In this document: piece after piece, positions 31,359 to 38,426 of the stretch
How the letters are laid out: every line of letters begins with the position of its first letter
Numbering within the stretch: the stretch's first letter is position 1
From: Nonomuraea roseoviolacea subsp. carminata
GTDB lineage: Bacteria; Actinomycetota; Actinomycetes; Streptosporangiales; Streptosporangiaceae
Direction: 5' to 3'
DNA length: 64,000 nucleotides
NCBI RefSeq assembly: GCF_024172185.1
Contig: NZ_JAMZEC010000001.1
Location: 8,965,001-9,029,000, forward strand
Notes under the pieces: generated by a model
Database searches by the model: none
What the model saw: only the letters and a program-made list of their open reading frames with translations
What the model was told of the DNA's origin: nothing
Made by a program: the position numbers and the translations under genes

Positions 31359-31715
31359 ATGACAGCAGGAGTGCCCCGGCCCGGCACGCCGGCGCGCGGA
31401 TCAGCGTCCGGCCGGCCGGTGATGGCCGCGCTCGACCTGCTCGGGCGGCGCTGGACGATGCGTGTCCTGTGGGAGCTGAGCCATGCCCCCGCGGGTTTCC
31501 GCGAACTCCAGCGGCGCTGCGAGCGCATGTCCTCCAGCGTGCTCAGCACCCGGCTCGACGAGCTGGCCGCGGCCCGCCTGATCGCCCTCCACGATGACGG
31601 TTACCGCCTCACGTCCCTCGGGCGGGATCTCGTCGAGGCGCTCGGGCCGCTCAACGCCTGGAGCCACCGCTGGGCCGAAGCGCTGAGCGACACCCCTCCG
31701 GGGGACCAGCGGTGA
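31359..31715 (+). CDS. HxlR-family transcriptional regulator
   Basis: A 118-residue protein with the HxlR winged HTH: PVMAALDLLGRRWTMRVLWE, LSHAPAGFRELQRRCERMSS, SVLSTRLDELAAARLIALHD, DGYRLTSLGRDLVEAL. The cysteine in RRCERM could sense electrophiles, as in HypR/HxlR members. Start ATG 31359 (GGGAGC 4-5 nt upstream). An earlier in-frame ATG (31323) falls inside the -10/operator. It is divergent from the CMD/PhzF-like operon and most likely represses it and itself through the two palindromes. Confidence 0.9.
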   Translation: MTAGVPRPGTPARGSASGRPVMAALDLLGRRWTMRVLWELSHAPAGFRELQRRCERMSSSVLSTRLDELAAARLIALHDDGYRLTSLGRDLVEALGPLNAWSHRWAEALSDTPPGDQR

Positions 31716-31781
31716 GGCGCGGCGCGAGCCGGTGACGCGCAGAGCACCGCCCGTCGTTCCTCGACCTTGACGGAGCCGCGG

Positions 31782-32195
31782 TCAGCGTTCGCAGTACGCC
31801 TTGAGGCCATGTGCCTCGGCGTCGATGTACCGCCGGGTGAGCCGATCCGTGAGCAGCCGGACCACACCGGCCAGGGGACCGGAGTGATCGATGCTGAGCG
31901 TGAGGATCGTTCCGCCCTCCGGGCTCGCGGACAGCAGATGCCCCCCGACCGTGGTCACGCCGGCCGAGCGCCGAGCCCAGGTGAAGGACCGCTCCTGGTC
32001 GAGTTCGGTGATCTCCCACTCCGCGCCGCCCAGCCGCGGCTGGGTCAGGCGCGCACGTCGTCCCGGCCGCGTCGGGCCCGGGTCGAGCCACCTGGCCGTG
32101 GTCACGGTACCGGTCCAGTCGGGCCAGCGCTCGATGTCGAGCAAAACCGTCCAAACCGCCGAGACGGGAGCCGCGATGGTGGTCGACGTCCGCAT
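31782..32195 (-). CDS. SRPBCC/START-fold (polyketide cyclase-like) protein
   Basis: A 137-residue SRPBCC-fold protein. Markers: TSTTIAAPVSAVWTVLLDIE, RWPDWTGTVTTARWLDPGPT, SFTWARRSAGVTTVGGHLLS, and the C-terminal helix VRLLTDRLTRRYIDAEAHGL. These small hydrophobic-cavity proteins bind lipophilic ligands, and some are cyclases. Start ATG 32195 with GGAG 6 nt upstream. It is divergent from a TetR gene, with a palindrome (32229-32244) between, so it is probably the regulated target. Confidence 0.85.
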   Translation of the reverse strand: MRTSTTIAAPVSAVWTVLLDIERWPDWTGTVTTARWLDPGPTRPGRRARLTQPRLGGAEWEITELDQERSFTWARRSAGVTTVGGHLLSASPEGGTILTLSIDHSGPLAGVVRLLTDRLTRRYIDAEAHGLKAYCER

Positions 32196-32228
32196 GAGGA
32201 TCTCCGTTCCAAGCAGGTCACACCATGA

Positions 32229-32252
32229 TGTACCAAACGGTACATGTACCAT
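32229..32252. promoter_or_regulatory. TetR operator and -10 between SRPBCC and TetR genes
   Basis: Perfect palindrome TGTACC-AAAC-GGTACA (32229-32244), followed by TACCAT (32247-32252), which stands 7 nt before the ATG at 32260. A related half-site TGTACC recurs at 32245-32250. Confidence 0.65.
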
Positions 32253-32259
32253 GTGGAAC

Positions 32260-32874
32260 ATGACCACGAGGGCTGCCATGTCGGGCACCGCGAAAGAGGC
32301 GCTGCTCGAACGCTGCGTCGAGCACCTGCAGGAGGTCGGCTTCAGCGATCTGAGCATGCGCGAACTCGCCGCGGCGATCGGCACGAGCCATCGCATGCTG
32401 CACTACCACTTCGGATCACGTGACGGCTTGCTGGTCGAGATCGTCAACCTGATGGAGGCTCGCCAGCGCGCCGCCCTGGCGACGCTTGAAGCCGGCACCG
32501 ACGATCTCACCGAGCTGTCCCGGGCCTTCTGGAAGCGCGTCAGCGACCCCGTCCTCGCGCCGGCTGAGCGGTTGTTCTTCGAGATCTACGCGCATGCCCT
32601 GAACGGGCGCCCGTGGACGGCCGGGTTCCGCGAGTCGGTGGTCGCGGCCTGGACCGGTCCGGTCACGGACATGCTCACCAGGCACGGCCTCCCCTCGCGC
32701 GAAGCCGCCCGCGCGGCCCGGCTCTCGCTCGCCGTGGGCCGCGGACTGCTTCTGGACCTGCTCGCCACCGGCGACCGGGCGGCGGTCGACGACGCCGCCG
32801 AGCTCTTCGCCGAGCTGATCACGGGCCTTGAGGCGCGACGGGCTCGTCATCCGCCACGTCGAGACCGTCCGTGA
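32260..32874 (+). CDS. TetR-family regulator
   Basis: A 204-residue protein. HTH: AKEALLERCVEHLQEVGFSD, LSMRELAAAIGTSHRMLHYH, FGSRDGLLVEIVNLMEA. The C-terminal part is a generic ligand domain. The start is set at 32260 because TACCAT lies 7 nt upstream; ATG 32251 is also in frame. The operator between it and the SRPBCC gene suggests autoregulation plus control of that gene. Its 3' end overlaps the end of the DUF5360 gene on the opposite strand by 56 bp. Confidence 0.88.
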   Translation: MTTRAAMSGTAKEALLERCVEHLQEVGFSDLSMRELAAAIGTSHRMLHYHFGSRDGLLVEIVNLMEARQRAALATLEAGTDDLTELSRAFWKRVSDPVLAPAERLFFEIYAHALNGRPWTAGFRESVVAAWTGPVTDMLTRHGLPSREAARAARLSLAVGRGLLLDLLATGDRAAVDDAAELFAELITGLEARRARHPPRRDRP

Positions 32875-33283
32875 CGCCGACGTCATCCACGGCAGCTTCG
32901 CCGGTCGCCGGGCTCCGGCGCGGCCCCGTGACGAGCGCCACCACGGCGGGCAGCGGGAACAGCAGAAGGTAGAGGTTCGGGATCCACCACATCAGCGAGA
33001 AGTCGCCGCGCAACGTCCAGAACGCGACGGCCATCAGCCCGGACGCCATGGTGAGCACGAGGGAGACGAGCATCAGCGGCGTCCCCGCCGGCCCGGAGGC
33101 GCGCCTGAGCAGCCAGAGGCTCGTCAGCCCGGTCGCGCTGGCGGCCAGGTCGATCCAGAGGAACGACCAGTTCCAGGCCACCATGACCGGATCGGTGTAG
33201 CCGGCGAAGGCCCACTCGGGCGGGATCAGCCCGAGGCCCGTGACGGTGAAGTAGGCGACGAAGCCGACGTCGGTCGCCAGCAT
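32819..33283 (-). CDS. DUF5360 (YvaD-like) four-helix membrane protein
   Basis: A 154-residue protein with four hydrophobic helices: LATDVGFVAYFTVTGLGLIP, WNWSFLWIDLAASATGLTSL, LVSLVLTMASGLMAVAFWTL, NLYLLLFPLPAVVALVTGP. The short loops (PPEWAFAGYTDPVMVAWN; LRGDFSLMWWIPN) match the DUF5360 family. Function unknown. I set the start at ATG 33283; a GTG at 33307 would add eight residues. It directly follows the TetR gene on the same strand. Its start lies in the third, partial copy of a 31-bp repeat derived from the TetR 3' end, so the repeat supplies its leader. The acidic C-terminus overlaps the convergent TetR gene. Confidence 0.8.
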   Translation of the reverse strand: MLATDVGFVAYFTVTGLGLIPPEWAFAGYTDPVMVAWNWSFLWIDLAASATGLTSLWLLRRASGPAGTPLMLVSLVLTMASGLMAVAFWTLRGDFSLMWWIPNLYLLLFPLPAVVALVTGPRRSPATGEAAVDDVGVTDGLDVADDEPVAPQGP

Positions 33284-33287
33284 CAGC

Positions 33288-33349
33288 GCCTTAGTCGTGC
33301 GCAGCACGGGCCATCAGCGTCTCAGTCGTTCGCGGCACGGGTGATCAGC
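33288..33349. repeat. Stop-spanning 31-bp tandem duplication between TetR and DUF5360 genes
   Basis: Unit A (33319-33349) ends the TetR gene with its TGA. Unit B (33288-33318) repeats it with TAA in the same place, 25 of 31 positions identical. The start of a third copy (GCTGATG on the minus strand) supplies the ATG of the DUF5360 gene. Confidence 0.85.
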
Positions 33350-33867
33350 TCCATCAGGTGGGCACGCGTGCGGGCGTGCAGTTCGGGGTCGGGCTCGCCG
33401 AGGCCGAGCAGCCGCACGGCCCACCAGCCGTCCACCGCGAGCCGCACGACGGTGGCCGCGGCGGGGTCCACGCCGTCGCGGGTCAGCCGCTCCTGCCAGG
33501 CGGCGAACCGCTCGCGCAGCGGCTCCAGGCCCTCGGGGTCGACCAGGACGCCGGCGAGCAGCGCGGCGGTGACCCGGTCGGGCGCCTCCGAGGCGCGCGT
33601 CTCGGGCACGGTGGCCTCGACGTAGGCGCGCAGGAAGTCGCCCGGCCGGTCGCCGGCCCGGGCCAGCGCCTGGTCGAAGGCGCCGACGAGGCGCTCCACC
33701 ATGGCTCTGACCAGGGCCTGCTTGGTCGGGAAGTGGTAGAACAGGCCGCCCTTGGACACGCCCGCGCGCTGCGCGACCGCCTCCAGCGTGAGCGACTCGG
33801 CCCCGTCCGACAGCAGCACCTCGGCCGCCGCGTCGAGGAGCCGGTCGCGTGAACTCGGTCTCGGCAT
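33322..33867 (-). CDS. TetR-family regulator (AcrR-like)
   Basis: A 181-residue protein with a canonical HTH: SRDRLLDAAAEVLLSDGAES, LTLEAVAQRAGVSKGGLFYH, FPTKQALVRAMVERLV, and a TetR_C_37-like ligand domain. Start ATG 33867: TATAGT lies 7 nt upstream (minus strand), giving a leaderless message. The promoter is covered by a 28-bp near-perfect palindrome (33873-33900), strongly implying autorepression. It probably also controls the downstream DUF5360 membrane protein. Confidence 0.92.
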   Translation of the reverse strand: MPRPSSRDRLLDAAAEVLLSDGAESLTLEAVAQRAGVSKGGLFYHFPTKQALVRAMVERLVGAFDQALARAGDRPGDFLRAYVEATVPETRASEAPDRVTAALLAGVLVDPEGLEPLRERFAAWQERLTRDGVDPAAATVVRLAVDGWWAVRLLGLGEPDPELHARTRAHLMELITRAAND

Positions 33868-33872
33868 GAACG

Positions 33873-33900
33873 AAACTATACCGGTCGGCCGGTACAGTTT
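33873..33900. promoter_or_regulatory. 28-bp palindromic TetR operator over the promoter
   Basis: AAACTATACCGG (33873-33884), TCGG, CCGGTACAGTTT (33889-33900): 12-bp arms with one mismatch. The minus-strand -10 TATAGT (plus ACTATA, 33875-33880) lies inside the left arm. Confidence 0.8.
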
Positions 33901-33939
33901 CATAGTGCCGCCGAAGGCGGGGAAACCGCCCCGGACCGG

Positions 33940-35598
33940 TCAGGCCAGGGCGGCCCGGATCGCGTCCTGGGCGGCGTCGCGCAGGCGGGAGTGGACCAGC
34001 GCGTTCTCCTCCCGGTCCGTGCGCACCTCCACCACGCGCGGCCCCTCGCCCCGCAGCGCCTTGGACAGCTCGCCGAGCTCCTCCACCAGCCGGTACGGCG
34101 TGCCGGTCGCGGCGGCCACGTACCCGAGGTCCACCCCGTGCGGCGTGCCGAAGACCCGCTCGAACGGATCGCGCAGCGCCGCCTGCGGCAGCAGCGAGAA
34201 GATCCCGCCTCCGTCGTTGTTGACGACCACCATGCACAGGTCGGGCCGGGGCTCGCGCGGGCCGAGGACGAGCCCGTTCTGGTCGTGCAGGAACGACAGG
34301 TCGCCGAGCAGCGCGTACGACGGCCCGTTGTGGGCCAGCGCGGCCCCCATCGCCGTCGAGACCGCGCCGTCGATGCCCGAGGCGCCCCGGTTGGCCAGCA
34401 GCCGCAGCCCCCGCCGGGGCCGCATGGCCTGGTCGAGGTCGCGGATCGGCATGGACGAGCCGCAGAACAGCAGGGCGCCGTTGGGCAGCGCGTCGGCCAG
34501 GTCGCGGGCCAGGCGCGGCTCGCTCGTGCCCGAGGTGTCGAGCACCTGGTCCACCGCGGCCCGCGCGGCCTGGTCGGCGTGCCGCCAGGAGTTCAGCCAG
34601 CCGTCGTCGCCGGAGGCCACCGGGATCTCCACGGCCTGCGCCACCTGGGTGGCCGAGCGGGTGGGGTCGGACCAGCGGTCGAGGGCGGGCGCGACGACGA
34701 TGTGCTCCTGGACGCGCTTGAGCCACGACAGCAGCGGCCGCGACAGCCCCGGCCGGCCGAGCGTCACCACCACGTCGGGCGCGTGCGCGTCGGCGAACTC
34801 CGGCGTGGCCAGCAGGTAGTGGTAGGTCGAGACGGAGTGGTCGCCGTAGCGGCCGCCGCCGTTCGGCTCCGACAGGACGGGCCAGCCGGCCATCCCGGCG
34901 GCGGCGACGTAGCGGCGCACGTTGGCGGCGCCGTCGCCGATCACCAGCACGCCGCGCCGCGTCGGCGGCAGGTGCAGGGCGACGGGCGGCGGCGCCACGC
35001 GGGCGCGCACCCACGGGCCGGTCGCGTCGCCGTCGAGCGGCTCGCTCCACGAGGTGTCGCCGTCGGGGATGAGCGGCTCCCGGAAGGCGAGGTTGAGGTG
35101 GACCGGCCCCGGGTCGGCGGGGCCGGCGGCGCGCTGGTAGGCGCGGCAGGCCAGCGACCGCCAGTAGGCGACCTGGCCGGGACGGTCCTCGGGCGCGCCC
35201 ACCTCGGCGAACCAGCGGGCGGCCGTGCCGTACAGCTTGACCTGGTCGATGGTCTGGTTGGCGCCGGTGCCGCGCAGCTCGGGCGGCCGGTCGGCGGTGA
35301 GCACGAGCAGCGGGACGCCCGACTCGCTCGCCTCGATGACGGCGGGGTGGAAGTTCGCGGCGGCCGTGCCCGAGGAGCAGATCAGCGCGACGGGCCGCTC
35401 CGAGCGCCGGGCCAGCCCGAGCGCCAGGAACGACGCCGAGCGCTCGTCCACGCGCACGTGCAGCCGCACCCGCGACTCGGCGTGCAGCGCCAGCGCCAGC
35501 GGCGCCGAGCGCGAGCCGGGCGCGAGCACCACGTCGGTCAGGCCGCAGCGCACCAGCTCGTCGACGAGCACCGTGGCCAGCGCGGTCGCGGGATTCAC
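33940..35598 (-). CDS. menD: 2-succinyl-5-enolpyruvyl-6-hydroxy-3-cyclohexene-1-carboxylate synthase
   Basis: A 552-residue thiamine-diphosphate enzyme joining isochorismate and 2-oxoglutarate in menaquinone synthesis. The N-terminus ATALATVLVDELVRCGLTDV, VLAPGSRSAPLALAL is the MenD signature. Later come RVDERSASFLALGLA, LICSSGTAAANFHPAVIEAS, LTADRPPELRGTGANQTIDQ, and the ThDP motif region ALLGDLSFLHDQNGLVLG with VVVNNDGGGIFSLLPQAA. GTG start at 35598, AGGAGG upstream, overlapping the menC stop by 4 bp. It is co-transcribed with menC and divergent from menE. Confidence 0.95.
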   Translation of the reverse strand: MNPATALATVLVDELVRCGLTDVVLAPGSRSAPLALALHAESRVRLHVRVDERSASFLALGLARRSERPVALICSSGTAAANFHPAVIEASESGVPLLVLTADRPPELRGTGANQTIDQVKLYGTAARWFAEVGAPEDRPGQVAYWRSLACRAYQRAAGPADPGPVHLNLAFREPLIPDGDTSWSEPLDGDATGPWVRARVAPPPVALHLPPTRRGVLVIGDGAANVRRYVAAAGMAGWPVLSEPNGGGRYGDHSVSTYHYLLATPEFADAHAPDVVVTLGRPGLSRPLLSWLKRVQEHIVVAPALDRWSDPTRSATQVAQAVEIPVASGDDGWLNSWRHADQAARAAVDQVLDTSGTSEPRLARDLADALPNGALLFCGSSMPIRDLDQAMRPRRGLRLLANRGASGIDGAVSTAMGAALAHNGPSYALLGDLSFLHDQNGLVLGPREPRPDLCMVVVNNDGGGIFSLLPQAALRDPFERVFGTPHGVDLGYVAAATGTPYRLVEELGELSKALRGEGPRVVEVRTDREENALVHSRLRDAAQDAIRAALA

Positions 35599-36608
35599 CG
35601 GGACGCCTCCTGCATTCGGCCGAGCCACCGGGGCGAGGCGATCGCGAACTCTGACAGGGCACGCTCGTCCACCTCGGGCCGCCGCACGCGCAGCGCCCCG
35701 CCCTCGGGGACGAGGGGGTCGGCGGTCACGTCGCCGGACAGCAGCGTCATGGTGCCGAGCCCGCACGCGTACGGCAGCTCGGGCAGGGCGGCGGCCAGCG
35801 CGAGCCCGGCGGCCAGCCCCACGGACGTCTCCACGGCGCTCGACACGACGGCGGGCAGCCCGCACGCCTCGACCACGCGCAGCGCCTGCCGCACCCCGCC
35901 GAGCGGCTGCACCTTGACCACGGCGATGTCGGCCGCCTCGGCGGCCCGCACGCGCAGCGGGTCCTCGGCGCGGCGGATCGACTCGTCGGCGGCGACCGGC
36001 ACGTCGCAGGCGCGCCGCACCCGGGCCAGCTCCTCCAGGGTGGCGCACGGCTGCTCGGCGTACTCCAGGCTGAACCGGTCGAGCTCCTTCAGCCGGCGCA
36101 CCGCCTCGTCGGCGCTCCAGGCGCCGTTGGCGTCCACGCGCAGCCGCCCGGACGGCCCGAGCGCGTCGCGCACGGCCTCGACCCGGGCCAGGTCGTCGGC
36201 GAACGTCTGGCCGGGCTCGGCGACCTTGACCTTCGCGGTGGCGCAGCCGGAGCCGCGCACCAGCTCGAAGGCCCGCTCGGCCGGCACGGCCGGGACCGTG
36301 GCGTTGACCGGGACGGTGTCGCGGACCGGCGCGGGCCAGCCCTCGAAGGCGGCCTCGCGGGCGCAGGCGAGCCAGCGGGCGCACTCGCGCGGCCCGTACT
36401 CGGGGAACGGCGAGAACTCGCCCCATCCCGCCGGGCCGCGCAGCAGCACGCCCTCGCGGGCGCTCTGCCCGCGGAAGCGGGTGCGCATCGGGATGCGGAA
36501 CACCACGGGATCGCGGGTCAGCCCCCGCTCCCCTCCGCCGGTCGCGTCACCGGTCACACCCGTGCGCCACCCGTCCTCGCCGGGTCGCGCGCCCCGCCCT
36601 GCCACCAC
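35595..36608 (-). CDS. menC: o-Succinylbenzoate synthase
   Basis: A 337-residue enolase-superfamily enzyme that dehydrates the MenD/MenH product. The opening VVFRIPMRTRFRGQSAREGV is typical of actinobacterial MenC. Barrel motifs are CATAKVKVAE (the K-x-K general base pair), RLRVDANGAWSADEAV (Asp), LEYAEQPCATLEEL (Glu), PVAADESIR (Asp), VVKVQPLGG (Lys). The N-terminal 35 residues (before DPVVFRIP) are unlike the family, so the start is uncertain; GTG 36557 is an alternative to GTG 36608. Translationally coupled to menD. Confidence 0.92.
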   Translation of the reverse strand: MVAGRGARPGEDGWRTGVTGDATGGGERGLTRDPVVFRIPMRTRFRGQSAREGVLLRGPAGWGEFSPFPEYGPRECARWLACAREAAFEGWPAPVRDTVPVNATVPAVPAERAFELVRGSGCATAKVKVAEPGQTFADDLARVEAVRDALGPSGRLRVDANGAWSADEAVRRLKELDRFSLEYAEQPCATLEELARVRRACDVPVAADESIRRAEDPLRVRAAEAADIAVVKVQPLGGVRQALRVVEACGLPAVVSSAVETSVGLAAGLALAAALPELPYACGLGTMTLLSGDVTADPLVPEGGALRVRRPEVDERALSEFAIASPRWLGRMQEASR

Positions 36609-36644
36609 CGCGTCACCACTGAGTCAGTACCGATCTGTCGCCAC

Positions 36645-36657
36645 TAACCTTACGAGC
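36645..36657 (+). promoter_or_regulatory. -10 element for leaderless menE
   Basis: TAACCT (36645-36650) followed by exactly 7 nt to ATG 36658. The 49-bp menC-menE gap must hold both promoters. Confidence 0.55.
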
Positions 36658-37806
36658 ATGCCGAGCACGTCGTCGCATCCGGACCGCCCGTTGCGCGCGG
36701 TCGTCCTGCCACCGGGCCCCGAGCTGTTCGCGGCGGTGCGCGACGCGCTGAGCGGTGACGGGCCCGCCGTGCTGCCGCTGGCCCCCGGACCGGCGGCCGA
36801 GGCCGCGATCGCCGCGCTGCGCCCCACCGACGCCGGCGGCGCGCCTGTGGACGGCGGGCGCGGCGTTCCCGGCGACGTCGCCGTGGTCATCGCCACCAGC
36901 GGCAGTACGGGCGCGCCCAAGGGCGTCATGCTCTCCGGGCGGGCGCTGCGCGCCTCGGCCGCCGCGTCGCTGCGCCGCCTCGGTGCGGGCGAGGGCGAGC
37001 GGTGGCTGTGCTGCCTGCCGCCGTCGCACGTGTCCGGGCTCCAGGTGCTCGTGCGGTCGCTGCTGAGCGGCACCGAGCCGATCGTGCACGACCGGTTCGA
37101 CCCGGAGCGGGTGCTGGCCTCCGGAGCTCACCACGTGTCTCTGGTGCCCACGCAGTTGCACCGGCTGGTCGCCATGCGGGCCGACCTGTCGGTGTTCGCC
37201 ACGATCCTGCTGGGGGGAGCGGCGGCCCGTCCCGCGCTGCTGGAGGAGGCGCGCGGGCTCGGCGCGCGGGTGGTGACGACGTACGGGATGAGCGAGACGT
37301 GCGGGGGCTGCGTGTACGACGGCCGGCCCCTCGACGACGTGGACGTGAAGGTGGGCGACGACGGCCGGATCCGGGTGGCGGGGCCGGTGCTGTTCTCCGG
37401 TTACCGCTCCGGCGAGCCGGTGCCGCGCGACGGCGCCTATTTCGTGAGCTCCGACCTGGGCGAGCTGTCCCGCGGGCGGCTGCGCGTGCTGGGCCGGGCC
37501 GACGACGTCATCAACTCCGGGGGCGAGAAGGTCGTGGCGGGCGCGGTGGCCGCGGTGCTCGGCGACCACCCCGAGGTGGCCGACGTCGCGGTCGTCGGCC
37601 GGCCCGACCCCGAGTGGGGCGAGGTGGTGGTGGCCGTGGTGGTGCCCGCCGACGCCGCCCGCCCGCCGACGCTGCCGCACCTGCGCGCCTGGTGCGCCGA
37701 GCGGCTGCCCGCGTACGCCGCGCCCCGCGAGCTGCGCCTGGTGCCACGGCTGCCGCTGCTGCCCAACGGCAAGCCCGACCTCGTACGTCTGCGCTCCGAA
37801 GCCTGA
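36658..37806 (+). CDS. menE: o-Succinylbenzoate-CoA ligase
   Basis: A 382-residue adenylate-forming enzyme, shorter than the usual 450-500 residues, as in other actinobacterial MenE. AMP-binding P-loop IATSGSTGAPKGVMLSGRAL; LPPSHVSGLQVLVRSL; TTYGMSETCGGCVYDG; the hinge FVSSDLGELSRGRLRVLGRA DD and VINSGGEKV; and the catalytic C-terminal Lys in LPNGKPDLVRLR. It activates o-succinylbenzoate for MenB. It is divergent from menC-menD across a 49-bp promoter gap. Confidence 0.93.
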   Translation: MPSTSSHPDRPLRAVVLPPGPELFAAVRDALSGDGPAVLPLAPGPAAEAAIAALRPTDAGGAPVDGGRGVPGDVAVVIATSGSTGAPKGVMLSGRALRASAAASLRRLGAGEGERWLCCLPPSHVSGLQVLVRSLLSGTEPIVHDRFDPERVLASGAHHVSLVPTQLHRLVAMRADLSVFATILLGGAAARPALLEEARGLGARVVTTYGMSETCGGCVYDGRPLDDVDVKVGDDGRIRVAGPVLFSGYRSGEPVPRDGAYFVSSDLGELSRGRLRVLGRADDVINSGGEKVVAGAVAAVLGDHPEVADVAVVGRPDPEWGEVVVAVVVPADAARPPTLPHLRAWCAERLPAYAAPRELRLVPRLPLLPNGKPDLVRLRSEA

Positions 37807-37880
37807 CCACGGCCCGCCCGGGCAGGAACCCGATGACCATCCGGTGCGTCAAAGGGGAGAAGAGCAAGGAGGGAGCCTTC

Positions 37881-38249
37881 ATGGATCAGACCCGCAAGAT
37901 GTGGGCATCCGCGGCGGTCGTCGGCGTCATCGTCGTCGGCGGCGTCTCGGTCGCGGCGGCCGCCTCGGCGGGCAGGCTCGAGAAGGTCTCCAAGGAGACC
38001 AGGGCCGTGGTGCAGGTCGATCCCGGCCAGGTGGCCGAGCTCACCGGGCGGACGCCCGGCCCGTCGCCCGACGCCGTGGTGTCCCATGACGTCAACCCCG
38101 ACCCCGACGCGGTCCTCGACTACTGGACCGACGAACGCATGGAGGGCGCCGAGCCCATGCCGATGCCCGAGGGCGAGCCTCTGAAGGTGACCGAGGGGCC
38201 CTCGGCGGGGGTGCCCGACGGCGACCCGGGCCAGGTCAGCGGCAACTAG
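37881..38249 (+). CDS. Secreted or membrane-anchored hypothetical protein, 122 residues
   Basis: Starts at ATG 37881 with AAGGAGGGAG upstream. One N-terminal hydrophobic segment (WASAAVVGVIVVGGVSVAAA) after a short basic start acts as signal peptide or anchor, with a possible A-x-A cleavage near AAAASA. The rest is acidic and Pro/Met-rich (MEGAEPMPMPEGEPLKV). I do not recognise the family. It lies between menE (74 bp upstream) and the sigma factor gene, ending 23 nt before a strong U-tract terminator, so it is expressed separately from the sigma factor. Confidence 0.7.
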   Translation: MDQTRKMWASAAVVGVIVVGGVSVAAAASAGRLEKVSKETRAVVQVDPGQVAELTGRTPGPSPDAVVSHDVNPDPDAVLDYWTDERMEGAEPMPMPEGEPLKVTEGPSAGVPDGDPGQVSGN

Positions 38250-38272
38250 CCGGCCGCGGGCCGCGCGTACCC

Positions 38273-38308
38273 GGGGTGGGCCGCCACGAGGCGGTCCGCC
38301 CCATTTTT
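38273..38308 (+). terminator. Intrinsic terminator with U-tract
   Basis: 13-bp stem GGGGTGGGCCGCC (38273-38285), loop ACGA, GGCGGTCCGCCCC (38290-38302), two G-U pairs, then A and five T (38304-38308). It ends the 122-residue secreted protein's transcript. Confidence 0.8.
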
Positions 38309-38316
38309 ATCCTTAC

Positions 38317-38342
38317 GGGAACAAATGGCGGCAGATGGCGTT
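38317..38342 (+). promoter_or_regulatory. Possible SigR-type promoter of the principal sigma gene
   Basis: GGGAAC (38317-38322), 17-nt spacer, GTT (38340-38342), resembling the SigR consensus GGGAAT-N18-GTT. In streptomycetes the hrdB gene is known to have a SigR-dependent promoter. Here the spacing is one short and the last -35 base differs. Confidence 0.4.
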
Positions 38343-38426
38343 ATTGATACTGGTGCGCCGAGCGGCCCGTACCGCCCCACCACAATCTGCCTGATCGCTT
38401 CAACTCCGTATGGAGGAGGTGTCCTC

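Noticed and set aside
33991..36657. Very long open frame on the plus strand opposite menD-menC
   Set aside because: It is the GC-bias shadow of the two minus-strand genes: Arg/His/Gln-rich low-complexity product, no motifs. Only its last part (36658-37806) is real, as menE.
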